This document shows, one piece after another, positions 8,139 to 15,502 of a stretch of 29,982 nt of DNA; the stretch's first letter is position 1; every line of letters begins with the position of its first letter. A model generated the notes under the pieces. That model saw only the letters and a program-made list of their open reading frames with translations, did not search any database and had not been told where the DNA came from. The DNA comes from an uncultured Anaerotruncus sp. GTDB lineage: Bacteria; Bacillota; Clostridia; Oscillospirales; CAG-272. The position numbers and the translations under genes were made by a program. The DNA lies in the NCBI GenBank assembly GCA_905210995.1, contig CAJLZE010000023.1, forward strand, positions 1 to 29,982, given 5' to 3'.

Positions 8139-9005
8139 TTATTGAAGCGCCGCGCCTATAACGGTGCCGTATTGCGAAAGTTCGGGAATGATGAAATTCA
8201 CTCCGAAGGGCTGGCAAAGTCCCTCAAATGTCCTGCGCACGGGCGCGATAGTGGTGAGGTTTCCGGTGAGAACGATGTCTTTGAGCCCGAAATTGCGCGC
8301 GGCGAATATCGCCATCATCGCAACTGTCTCGGACACCATATTGACGATGCCGAGCGCGATATCGCTCTTTGAGGCAAGGTCGCTGAGCTTGCCGAAGTTC
8401 GAGGCGGTGAGGTTGTCGTTAAGCCCGGTAAACTGCCCCTCGCGCGATATATCCCTTACGCGAAGATCGACGTTCGAAAGGCCGTCGCCCTCGCAAAGCT
8501 GCTCTATGTGCGTAATGTTGTCGATATTCAACAGCCGTCTTGAAAGCCCCACGAGCGTGCCGCCGCCGACTCCGGTACCGCCGAGATAATCGGTCAGCGC
8601 GCCGTTGCCGTCACGCTTTGCGTGTATCAGCGCCGTGCCGGTGCCCATGCTGACAACGATCGCCTCGGGAAGCCCCGAAAGATACAGCCCGCCGAGCCCG
8701 ATGCTTTTGAATTCGGTAACACTGCGGCATCTGAGCGAGTATATCGGAGTATCCACAAACCCCGAGCCCGCGCCCGTCATCATCACGCGGTCGATATCCT
8801 CGAGCCCGAGCCCGTTTTCGGACGTGAATCTGCCGAGCGCACCGTAAACGGAGGTAACGGGATCTGTCGCGCGGACGAATATCGGGGAAATGAGCCCGCC
8901 GTCCGGCGCAAAGCCGACGATCTTTGTCGTGCTGCCGCCGACGTCAATGCCGAGTATCGTTTTGCCCGTGATGTTATTTATCTTTTTTTTCGAATTATCA
9001 GACAT
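8139..9005 (-). CDS. coaW: Type II pantothenate kinase
   Basis: Phosphorylates pantothenate, the first step of coenzyme A synthesis. It belongs to the eukaryote-like/staphylococcal type II family in the ASKHA fold, unlike CoaA or CoaX. The phosphate loop GIDVGGSTTK is at residues 19-28. The SVTEF segment supplies the expected catalytic Glu, and VVSMGTGTALI and YLGGTGVGGGT form the adenosine and substrate regions. At 288 residues it matches the type II family's usual length. The ATG at 9005 has GGAG about 9 nt upstream. It stands alone, divergent from the HAD phosphatase gene with interlocked promoters, and it ends in a strong terminator. Confidence 0.9.
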   Translation of the reverse strand: MSDNSKKKINNITGKTILGIDVGGSTTKIVGFAPDGGLISPIFVRATDPVTSVYGALGRFTSENGLGLEDIDRVMMTGAGSGFVDTPIYSLRCRSVTEFKSIGLGGLYLSGLPEAIVVSMGTGTALIHAKRDGNGALTDYLGGTGVGGGTLVGLSRRLLNIDNITHIEQLCEGDGLSNVDLRVRDISREGQFTGLNDNLTASNFGKLSDLASKSDIALGIVNMVSETVAMMAIFAARNFGLKDIVLTGNLTTIAPVRRTFEGLCQPFGVNFIIPELSQYGTVIGAALQ

Positions 9006-9038
9006 TTTTTCAGCTCCGATGCGTGTATTGCAAACAAT

Positions 9039-9067
9039 ATTGTATCATCATCTTGCAAAAAAGTCAA
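9039..9067 (-). promoter_or_regulatory. Predicted promoter for coaW
   Basis: Minus-strand TTGACT (9067-9062) and TACAAT (9044-9039) are separated by 17 nt, near consensus. It physically overlaps the plus-strand promoter at 9053-9081. Confidence 0.65.
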
Positions 9068-9081
9068 GGCGGTGGTATAAT
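9053..9081 (+). promoter_or_regulatory. Predicted promoter for the HAD phosphatase-rqcH unit
   Basis: TTGCAA (9053-9058) and TATAAT (9076-9081) are separated by 17 nt, with a start point near 9088, about 33 nt before the ATG at 9121. Its -35 lies inside the coaW promoter spacer. Confidence 0.65.
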
Positions 9082-9120
9082 TATAATGTAATAATATGCG
9101 CAGGAAAGGTACAAACCAAA

Positions 9121-9942
9121 ATGGACTTCAAAAACCCCGATACTTCGGTACTTAACGAAAAAGAACTCTACATATTCGATATGGACGGCACCATTTACCT
9201 CGGCTATAACGTCTTCCCCTTCGCCATACGCTTTATCGATAATCTCCGCGCCCACGGCAAAAGAGTGCTGTTTTTCACAAACAACGCCTCTCACACGACC
9301 GATTTCTATGTCGGCAAGCTGACCCGCCTCGGCTTCTCTCCCACGCGCGAGGAGATAATGACCTCGGGCGATGTGACGATAGAATTTCTTCTCCGCCACC
9401 GTCCCGGCAAGAGCGTTTATCTTGTCGGCACCGACGAGCTTGTCGAGAACTTCCGCGCCGCGGGCATAAAAATGCTTGACGGCAGCGAGGAGAAAGCCGA
9501 CATCGTTGTCACGAGCTTTGACACCTCGCTCACATACGCGAAGCTCGACAACGCCTGCCGCTTCATACGCGGCGGTGCGGAATATCTCTCCACTCACCCC
9601 GACTTCAACTGCCCCACAGAAACCGGCTTCATCCCCGACAGCGGCGCCATTGCCGCGTTCGTGACCGCATCGACAGGCAAGACTCCGACATATTTCGGCA
9701 AGCCCTACCGCGAGACGGTCGAGATGATAAGCGAGGCGACCGGCATCGCACGCGAGAAAATGTGCATATTCGGCGACCGCCTCTATACCGACATCGCCCT
9801 CGGCAAAAAGCACGGAGTGACCGCAGTGCTCGTTCTCTCGGGCGAGACCACACCCGCCGACGTTGACGCCGCCTCGGTCGCGGAAAAACCCGACTTTGTG
9901 TTCCCCTCCCTTGACGAGGTGGATCACGTCATGTTCGGCTGA
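9121..9942 (+). CDS. HAD superfamily subfamily IIA phosphatase (NagD/phosphoglycolate-phosphatase-like)
   Basis: A cytoplasmic phosphatase of the HAD IIA group. The nucleophile and acid are Asp20 and Asp22 in IFDMDGTIY, motif II is FFTNNAS (Thr53), motif III is the Lys in YFGKPYRET and motif IV is FGDRLYTDIAL. The large C2 cap typical of NagD-like enzymes lies between motifs II and III. It has 273 residues. AGGAAAGG precedes the ATG at 9121 by about 11 nt. rqcH follows after 24 nt with no promoter, so the two are likely co-transcribed. The physiological substrate cannot be read from sequence; sugar phosphates, nucleotides or phosphoglycolate are all known for the group. Confidence 0.9.
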   Translation: MDFKNPDTSVLNEKELYIFDMDGTIYLGYNVFPFAIRFIDNLRAHGKRVLFFTNNASHTTDFYVGKLTRLGFSPTREEIMTSGDVTIEFLLRHRPGKSVYLVGTDELVENFRAAGIKMLDGSEEKADIVVTSFDTSLTYAKLDNACRFIRGGAEYLSTHPDFNCPTETGFIPDSGAIAAFVTASTGKTPTYFGKPYRETVEMISEATGIAREKMCIFGDRLYTDIALGKKHGVTAVLVLSGETTPADVDAASVAEKPDFVFPSLDEVDHVMFG

Positions 9943-9966
9943 TAAAAAAGCAAAGGATCATTTGAT

Positions 9967-11721
9967 ATGGCATATGATGCCGGAATGCTCGCCGCAGTTA
10001 TCGACGAGCTTAACCGCTGCTCGGCAGGCGCGAGGGTCGACAAGGTATATCAACCGCAGAACGACACCGTGATACTCGGTCTGCGCACACGCGACGGCGC
10101 TCGCCGCCTGTTTATGCGCTGCGGCGCAAACGACCCGCGCATGGCGTATACCTCCGAGCCCGCCGACAATCCCGCCGTCCCGCCGACGCTCTGTATGCTG
10201 ATGCGCAAGCATTTTGTCGGCTCGGTGTTCGTCGGCGCGACGCAGCCGGGCTTTGAACGCGTGGCGCGCCTTGAATTCGACGGGCGCGACGAAATGGGCT
10301 ACGACAGCAAAAAATTCATATACGCCGAGGTGATGGGCAAAAACTCGAACCTCATTTTTACCGACGGCAGCGGCAAAATACTCGGCGCCATGCGGCAGGT
10401 GGACTTCACCACGTCCCGTCTGCGTCAGGTCCTGCCCGGAATGCAGTACGAGCTGCCGCCGGCACAGGACAAGCGCGACCCGCTCACCGAAACGCGCGAC
10501 GGATTTCTCGCTCTGCTCGGCGAGTGCATTCCCGAGCGCTCGGCTGCAAAGCACATAAACGCGACATACCTCGGCATCTCACCGACCGTGGCGCGCGAAA
10601 TCGCCTTCCGCGCAGCCGGGAGCACCGACGCGACCGTCGGCGGGTGCTCGGGTTATCTGCTCTGGCGCGAATTCTCCGCCGTTATCGGGTTGATAAAGGA
10701 AAAGCGCTTTACCCCCGTTATGGCATATTCGGGCGGCGCGCCCGCCGAATATTCTTTTCTTCCGCTTTTGCAATACGGCGAGAGCGAATTGCGCACATAC
10801 GGCAGCTTCGGCGAGCTGCTTGACACCTTTTACGGCGAGCGTGACCGGCGCGCACTGATAAAATCGCGTGCCGACGATCTTTTGCGCACCATGAAGGCTG
10901 CCGAGAGCCGCCTTTGCCGCAAGCTGGACGTGCAGAGGAGCGAGCTTGCCGACTGCGAGCATGGCGATGATTACCGCCGCGACGCAGACCTGATCACGGC
11001 AAATATTTATCTCATAAAGCGCGGTGACACCGACGCACGGCTGACCGACTATTCGGAAATGAAGGATGACGGCAGCTTTGCCGTGCGGACGGTAAAGCTT
11101 GACGGCAGGCTGTCGCCCTCCGCAAACGCGCAGCGCCTTTACAAAAAATACGCAAAGTCGAAAACCGCAAAGCGCGAGCTTACAAAGCAGATAAATCTCG
11201 GCGAGATAGAGCTTGAATATGTGCGTTCGGCGCTCGACGCACTCTCGCGCGCCGAAACAGGTGCCGAGCTTGCCGAAATACGCGACGAGCTGTGGCGCTC
11301 GGGTTACGCCGGCAAGCAAAAAACTCCGCCGCCCAAAAAGCTGAAAAGCGTACCCGCCGAGTTTGTCACCTCGGGCGGCTACACGGTGCTTTGCGGGAGG
11401 AACAACCTTCAGAACGACGAGCTGACCTTCCGCCGTGCCGACCGCTCGGATATATGGTTCCACGCCAAGGGCGTGCCGGGATCGCACGTGGTGCTCGTCT
11501 GCGGCGGTGAAGCGCCGGACCGCGACATGACCGAAGCTGCCGAAATAGCGGCATATCATTCGGGCGCCGCGGGCGGCGACAACATTGCCGTTGACTACAC
11601 TGCCGTGCGGAACATCAAAAAGCCCGCCGGTGCACGTCCGGGATATGTGATATATCACACGAACCAGACGGCTTATGTCACGCCCGACCCCGAAAAGATC
11701 AAAAAAATGCGAAAGCAATAA
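9967..11721 (+). CDS. rqcH: Ribosome quality control factor RqcH (NFACT family)
   Basis: Homologue of eukaryotic NEMF/Rqc2. On split 50S subunits carrying stalled peptidyl-tRNA it recruits Ala-tRNA and adds C-terminal alanine tails. Older annotations call it fibronectin-binding protein FbpA. The NFACT-N domain opens the protein (MAYDAGMLAAVIDEL, YAEVMGKNSNLIF), a helical middle (about 290-440) follows, and the NFACT-R domain starts near residue 465 (SGGYTVLCGRNNLQND, DIWFHAKGVPGSHVVL). It has 584 residues. The tRNA-contact pair that is Asp97-Arg98 in Bacillus subtilis is Glu97-Arg98 here (GFERV), a conservative change. AAAGGATC precedes the ATG at 9967. The transcript ends at the hairpin at 11730-11786. 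Confidence 0.92.
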   Translation: MAYDAGMLAAVIDELNRCSAGARVDKVYQPQNDTVILGLRTRDGARRLFMRCGANDPRMAYTSEPADNPAVPPTLCMLMRKHFVGSVFVGATQPGFERVARLEFDGRDEMGYDSKKFIYAEVMGKNSNLIFTDGSGKILGAMRQVDFTTSRLRQVLPGMQYELPPAQDKRDPLTETRDGFLALLGECIPERSAAKHINATYLGISPTVAREIAFRAAGSTDATVGGCSGYLLWREFSAVIGLIKEKRFTPVMAYSGGAPAEYSFLPLLQYGESELRTYGSFGELLDTFYGERDRRALIKSRADDLLRTMKAAESRLCRKLDVQRSELADCEHGDDYRRDADLITANIYLIKRGDTDARLTDYSEMKDDGSFAVRTVKLDGRLSPSANAQRLYKKYAKSKTAKRELTKQINLGEIELEYVRSALDALSRAETGAELAEIRDELWRSGYAGKQKTPPPKKLKSVPAEFVTSGGYTVLCGRNNLQNDELTFRRADRSDIWFHAKGVPGSHVVLVCGGEAPDRDMTEAAEIAAYHSGAAGGDNIAVDYTAVRNIKKPAGARPGYVIYHTNQTAYVTPDPEKIKKMRKQ

Positions 11722-11729
11722 TAAAAATG

Positions 11730-11786
11730 CGGCAGGCGGCAGTTTTGAAAAGCTCATTTTGAGTTCTTCAACACTGACGCCTGCCG
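11730..11786. terminator. Bidirectional hairpin terminator between rqcH and the convergent membrane protein gene
   Basis: The outer stem CGGCAGGCG (11730-11738) pairs with CGCCTGCCG (11778-11786). An inner imperfect stem has a TTGAAAA..CTCATTTTGAG core. TTTT follows on the plus strand and a T-rich run (CATTTTTATTATT) on the minus strand. The core is shared with the hairpin at 12613-12655. Confidence 0.75.
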
Positions 11787-11796
11787 TTTTCGTGCT

Positions 11797-12402
11797 TTAT
11801 CTCCCGAATTTCGCCATGACCTCATCGACATCCGCCGATGAAGTGTCTACCGGGAGCCTTATGCTCTCATTATCAAAAACAAGATAACTCTGCGTCACAG
11901 GTCCGAGGCGTGTTTCAACGGTCTCAGCCTCGATCCTCGGCTTTTCCGCCACCGGCACGGTATATCTGCTCTCGGCAACCGTTGCTTTTGCGATATCGAC
12001 CGTGTGCGTTACGATGCGGCACGATCCGCCGCCGAAGCCAAACTCCGCCATAAAATATATGTCGCTGCGCAGCGCCCTGTCGATGCCTCGCGCGATCCGG
12101 CTGTCCTTCATGACATACGACGTCAGCATGAGCGCGCCGGGCTTGGCGGTCTTTTCTATCCTGTTGTCAACCAGGATATGATCGAGCAGCCCCTGATAGT
12201 CGTCGTCGGACACACGCTGTGAGCGCGCAAGGATGAACCCTGCCGCACCGACGAACACCGCGGGAATGCTGAAATAATAGCCCCATCCCCAGCCTACGAG
12301 AAACAGGATAACGCCGACGGCGACTAACGCGCCGAATATTATGTCCCATTTTGCGGTCACGGTCTGCGTGAGGTATTTTTCTGCGGTCTTGTTTTTCTCC
12401 AT
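11797..12402 (-). CDS. Membrane protein of unknown function, two N-terminal TM segments
   Basis: I do not recognise this family. The protein has 201 residues from the ATG at 12402, chosen because GGAGG sits 7 nt upstream; the frame is open 15 codons further up but without a ribosome site. After about 20 polar residues there are two adjacent hydrophobic stretches (about 20-38 and 40-59) joined by a Trp/Tyr-rich turn. A 140-residue soluble part with mixed alpha/beta character follows, including the segment FMAEFGFGGGSCRIVTHTVD. With N-in topology the soluble domain would be cytoplasmic. It is a single-gene unit with a near-perfect promoter and a terminator shared with rqcH. Its good promoter and ribosome site argue that it is a real, expressed gene. 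Confidence 0.75.
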   Translation of the reverse strand: MEKNKTAEKYLTQTVTAKWDIIFGALVAVGVILFLVGWGWGYYFSIPAVFVGAAGFILARSQRVSDDDYQGLLDHILVDNRIEKTAKPGALMLTSYVMKDSRIARGIDRALRSDIYFMAEFGFGGGSCRIVTHTVDIAKATVAESRYTVPVAEKPRIEAETVETRLGPVTQSYLVFDNESIRLPVDTSSADVDEVMAKFGR

Positions 12403-12462
12403 TGATCTTCCTCCGTTTTTATAAGGTGTTATACTTATGACACGCACCGGTGCCCATAGGTT

Positions 12463-12486
12463 GGGGAAATATTTAAAAAATATTCC
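12463..12486 (-). other. AT-rich inverted repeat in the 5' leader of the 201-residue membrane protein gene
   Basis: GGGAAATATTT and AAATATTCCC are separated by a few A residues, just downstream of the predicted start point (about 12494). It could form a leader hairpin or be an operator. No U-run follows. Confidence 0.35.
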
Positions 12487-12500
12487 CGTGGTTTATTAAT

Positions 12501-12529
12501 AGTATAACATAAAAACGGACGTATGTCAA
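12501..12529 (-). promoter_or_regulatory. Strong predicted promoter for the 201-residue membrane protein gene
   Basis: Minus-strand TTGACA (12529-12524, perfect -35) and TATACT (12506-12501) are separated by 17 nt. It is one of the best consensus matches in the window. The start point near 12494 gives a leader of about 90 nt. Confidence 0.75.
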
Positions 12530-12612
12530 TAAACCGCGGGTTGAGTCACGCTCCTTTTACGCTGCACAGCCGGTGGGCATCAAAAAAGGCGGCGCACCGC
12601 TTAAGACAGCAA

Positions 12613-12655
12613 AACGGGCTGTTGAAAACTCATTTTGAGTTTTCAACAGCCCGTT
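12613..12655 (-). terminator. Terminator of the opp operon (20-bp perfect stem)
   Basis: Two 20-base arms (12613-12632 and 12636-12655) are perfectly complementary around a 3-nt TTT loop, starting AACGGGCTGTTGAAAACTCA. On the minus strand TTTT follows. It lies 10 nt after the stop of the small membrane protein. Between it and the promoter at 12501 nothing else is seen. Confidence 0.8.
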
Positions 12656-12665
12656 ACTTCGACTG

Positions 12666-12860
12666 TCAGAAAGCGCCGAACATCCAGAGCACCAACAATG
12701 CAAGGACGATAAGCACCGCAAGACACGGCAGCACGATCACCAGAAAAGCCGACAGACACATTGCAAGCTTATCTTTGAAGGTGATCTCTTCCCTTTCAAG
12801 ATTGTCTCTGAATTCCTGCTCCTGCTCCGGAGTAGACTTTTTTAATCTTTTCCAAATCAT
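12666..12860 (-). CDS. Small single-pass membrane protein at the end of the opp operon
   Basis: A 64-residue protein: a charged, Glu/Lys-rich N-terminal part (STPEQEQEFRDNLEREEITF) followed by one long hydrophobic segment of about 28 residues (about 35-62) ending WMFGAF. I recognise no named family. The frame is open to an ATG at 12896, only 5 nt after the oppF stop, which would add 12 residues. Neither start has a good ribosome site, so expression may depend on coupling to oppF. I prefer the inner ATG at 12860 because the polar-then-TM layout begins there. Its place between oppF and the operon terminator suggests an accessory to the transporter, but that is inference only. Confidence 0.6.
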   Translation of the reverse strand: MIWKRLKKSTPEQEQEFRDNLEREEITFKDKLAMCLSAFLVIVLPCLAVLIVLALLVLWMFGAF

Positions 12861-12901
12861 TTCAGTACCCGTTTGCAGCGCAGGCAGCGCCTCCATGACA
12901 C

Positions 12902-14506
12902 TCAGTCAAGGTCCTTGACCGATTTTTTCTCCATGCTCGGCAGCTTGAAAAGATAATTTCCTTCGCTGTCGATCTTCTTCTCGGGGAAGTGGCACGCAAT
13001 AAAGTGACCCGGCTCGATCTCACGAAGCTCGGGCGGCACGCGCTTGCACTTGTCGCACGCCATATAGCATCTCGTGTGGAACTTGCATCCGGACGGCGGC
13101 TTGATGGGGCTGGGGATATTGCCCTCCAGAAGTATGCGTTCCTTTTTGAGGCTCTCGATATCTGTGGTGGGGATGGAGGACAGCAGCGCAACGGTGTAGG
13201 GGTGACGAGGGTCGTCGAATATCGTTGCGGCATCGCCGAGCTCGACCACATTGCCGAGGTACATGACGCATATACGGTCGGATATATATCTGACGACCGA
13301 AAGGTCATGGGATATGAACATATACGTGAGGTGCTCTTTTTCCTTAAGCTCCTGAAGCAGGTTGATGATCTGCGACTGGATCGACACGTCAAGCGCCGAC
13401 ACGCATTCGTCGCAGACAACGAACTTCGGGTGCACCGCAAGTGCACGCGCGATAGAGATACGCTGTCTCTGACCGCCCGAGAACTGGTGCGGGTAACGGT
13501 GGAGCATATAATCCTGAAGGCCGCACTGGCGCATTACGTTGAGAATGTGCTCTTTCATCAGCGGAGAGCCGTGCTTGTACATCTTATGTGCCACAAGACC
13601 TTCCTCGATGATCTGACCGACGGTCATACGCGGGTTGAGCGAGGAGTACGGATCCTGGAAGACTATCTGCAGATCCTTGCGCAGGTGGCGCATCTCGGAA
13701 TATTTGAGACGTGCAAGGTCGATACCGTCGTCGAGCATCGCCTCATAGCGCATAAACTCAGGGTCGTTCGCGTGCGGCTTTTTGAGCTCTGCGATCTTAC
13801 TGTCAAGCTCTGCGATCTCGCCGTTCTTCACGTCACGCTCACCTGCGAGCTTATAGCGCTTCGAAACGAGACTTGCGCGCTTCTTTGCAGCCTTTGCCGC
13901 ATTTTTTTCGTCATTTGCGGCGTCGATGTCGGAAATCTCAAGGTCGATGTCGCGGATCTTATCCGACAGTGCCGCTGCCGCATCCTCAATAAGAGCCTTC
14001 TTGTAGAGGAGCGCAGCGCCCGCATCGGTATCGGCAACCACAAAGCCGCCGAGGATCTTGGATATATGAGCCTGTACCGTCTGATACTCGGCTATGGCAA
14101 GGTTCTTTTTCTGAAGATCGAAGAAGCTCGCGTTTTCGCCCAGCTCATCAGCCTTTTTGGTGAGTGCGTCGGCATGAGCCTGCGCCGCATGAAGCTTGGA
14201 TATATACTTGTCGACGTGCTTGAGCGTGTGAAGCACATATTTGGGCGCGACCTCGGCGCGCGGAACACCGTAATAGACCGTTGTTCCGGCAGTCTGATCG
14301 TAAAGCTGAAGCAAGACTCTGCCGAGCGTGGATTTTCCGCAGCCCGACTCGCCGACGATACCTATCGTCTCTCCCTCATAGATGTCAAGGGAAATATCCT
14401 CGTTCGCTCTGACGTAAAGCTGTTCTTTCTGGAATATGCTCGACTTTGCGATCGGGAAATATTTTTTAAGATTCGTGATTGATAAGAGCTTTTTGGTGTT
14501 CGGCAC
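12902..14506 (-). CDS. oppF: Oligopeptide/dipeptide ABC transporter ATPase, OppF/DppF type, with large helical insertion
   Basis: One of the two cytoplasmic ATPases of the importer. Motifs: Walker A GESGCGKST (52-60), Q-loop Gln284 in VFQDPYSSLNP, signature FSGGQRQR (342-349), Walker B with Asp366/Glu367 in VVCDEC (the usual DEP is DEC), and H-loop His400. A C-terminal oligopeptide-transporter domain has a cysteine cluster (474, 480, 484, 487, 505). The protein has 534 residues against about 320-330 normally. Roughly residues 81-258, between the strand TAGTTVYYG and the canonical continuation DGIDLARLKYSEMRHLRKD, are an Ala/Lys/Glu/Asp-rich, helix-favouring insertion with heptad-like stretches. 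The GTG start at 14506 is fixed by AAGGAGGTGAG upstream and overlaps the oppD end by 41 nt. Confidence 0.92.
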   Translation of the reverse strand: MPNTKKLLSITNLKKYFPIAKSSIFQKEQLYVRANEDISLDIYEGETIGIVGESGCGKSTLGRVLLQLYDQTAGTTVYYGVPRAEVAPKYVLHTLKHVDKYISKLHAAQAHADALTKKADELGENASFFDLQKKNLAIAEYQTVQAHISKILGGFVVADTDAGAALLYKKALIEDAAAALSDKIRDIDLEISDIDAANDEKNAAKAAKKRASLVSKRYKLAGERDVKNGEIAELDSKIAELKKPHANDPEFMRYEAMLDDGIDLARLKYSEMRHLRKDLQIVFQDPYSSLNPRMTVGQIIEEGLVAHKMYKHGSPLMKEHILNVMRQCGLQDYMLHRYPHQFSGGQRQRISIARALAVHPKFVVCDECVSALDVSIQSQIINLLQELKEKEHLTYMFISHDLSVVRYISDRICVMYLGNVVELGDAATIFDDPRHPYTVALLSSIPTTDIESLKKERILLEGNIPSPIKPPSGCKFHTRCYMACDKCKRVPPELREIEPGHFIACHFPEKKIDSEGNYLFKLPSMEKKSVKDLD

Positions 14507-15485
14507 TTGTTCTCACCTCCTTTTCAGGATAGAAGCAGCGTATCTTCTGACCGGGCATTACCTCGACCAGAGAAGGTTCCTCTTCAAAGCATTTCTTCGT
14601 CGCGTACTTGCATCTGGGTGCGAATTTGCAGCCCTTGGGCAGAGCAAGCGGGTGAGGAACAACACCGGGGATAGGCTCAAGCTTGTGCGTGATATTGTCG
14701 ATACGCGGGATACTCATCATAAGCCCCTCGGTATACGGGTGGCTCATCTTGCAGTCGGTGAATATGACACGCGCCGACGCCTGCTCGACGACCTGACCGC
14801 AGTACATAACGACAACGTCGTCTGCCATTTCGTTTATAACTCCGAGGTCATGCGTGATGAAGATGATGGACGTGCCGTTTTCCCTTTGCAGATCGTTCAT
14901 CAGACGAAGTATCTGCGCCTGGATAGTAACGTCAAGAGCCGTTGTGGGCTCGTCGGCGATCAGGATCTTCGGGCGGCAGGCAAGCGCCATAGCGATCATA
15001 ACGCGCTGGCGCATACCGCCGGAAAGCTGGTGCGGATATTGCTTTATGACGGCTTCCGGGTTAGGGATCTGCACGTCGTAAAGCATTTTGAGCGCCTGCT
15101 TTGCGGCTTCCTTTTTGGACATATGCTGATGGATGATGAACGGCTCGCTGAGCTGACGCTCGACCGTGAAAACGGGGTTGAGCGAGGTCATCGGCTCCTG
15201 GAATATAACGGATATCTTGTTGCCGCGGATATCGTACATCTGCTGCTCGGTGAGCTTTGTGAGGTCGGTGCCCTCAAAAAGGACCTCGCCGCCGGCGATA
15301 TATCCGTTGCCGTCAAGCAGCTTGAGTATGCTCATTGCCGACACGCTCTTGCCCGAGCCGGACTCGCCGACGATGCCGACGGTCTTCTTCTCGTCAAGCG
15401 TATAGGAAACGTCGTTTACCGCTTTGACTATGCCTTTTCTCGTTTTGAAATAGGTGTGAAGGTTCTTAACTTCCAATAATGACAT
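14466..15485 (-). CDS. oppD: Oligopeptide/dipeptide ABC transporter ATPase, OppD/DppD type
   Basis: Second ATPase of the importer and of normal architecture, unlike its partner. It has 339 residues, with Walker A GESGSGKS near 40-47, Q-loop FQEPMTSLNP, signature LSGGMRQR, Walker B ILIADEPTTALD and H-loop ITHDLG. The C-terminal oligopeptide domain has GCKFAPRCKYATKKC, a cysteine cluster of the kind that holds an iron-sulfur cluster in some relatives (the cluster is not shown here). The ATG at 15485 has GGGGGTGAG upstream. It starts 17 nt after oppC, and its 3' end overlaps oppF by 41 nt, so the two ATPases are translationally coupled for heterodimer formation. Confidence 0.95.
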   Translation of the reverse strand: MSLLEVKNLHTYFKTRKGIVKAVNDVSYTLDEKKTVGIVGESGSGKSVSAMSILKLLDGNGYIAGGEVLFEGTDLTKLTEQQMYDIRGNKISVIFQEPMTSLNPVFTVERQLSEPFIIHQHMSKKEAAKQALKMLYDVQIPNPEAVIKQYPHQLSGGMRQRVMIAMALACRPKILIADEPTTALDVTIQAQILRLMNDLQRENGTSIIFITHDLGVINEMADDVVVMYCGQVVEQASARVIFTDCKMSHPYTEGLMMSIPRIDNITHKLEPIPGVVPHPLALPKGCKFAPRCKYATKKCFEEEPSLVEVMPGQKIRCFYPEKEVRTSAEHQKALINHES

Positions 15486-15502
15486 TCTGACTCACCCCCG
15501 TC

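Noticed and set aside
10579..11757. Minus-strand open frame of 392 codons opposite rqcH
   Set aside because: rqcH is clear on the plus strand. The antisense frame begins at the terminator and has no ribosome site.
11730..12655. CRISPR or direct-repeat array
   Set aside because: The similarity between the hairpins is between single inverted repeats 0.9 kb apart, not regularly spaced direct repeats.
12989..14482. Plus-strand open frame of 497 codons opposite oppF
   Set aside because: It mirrors the recognised ATPase. The translation is low-complexity with no family resemblance, so it is a shadow of codon bias on the other strand.
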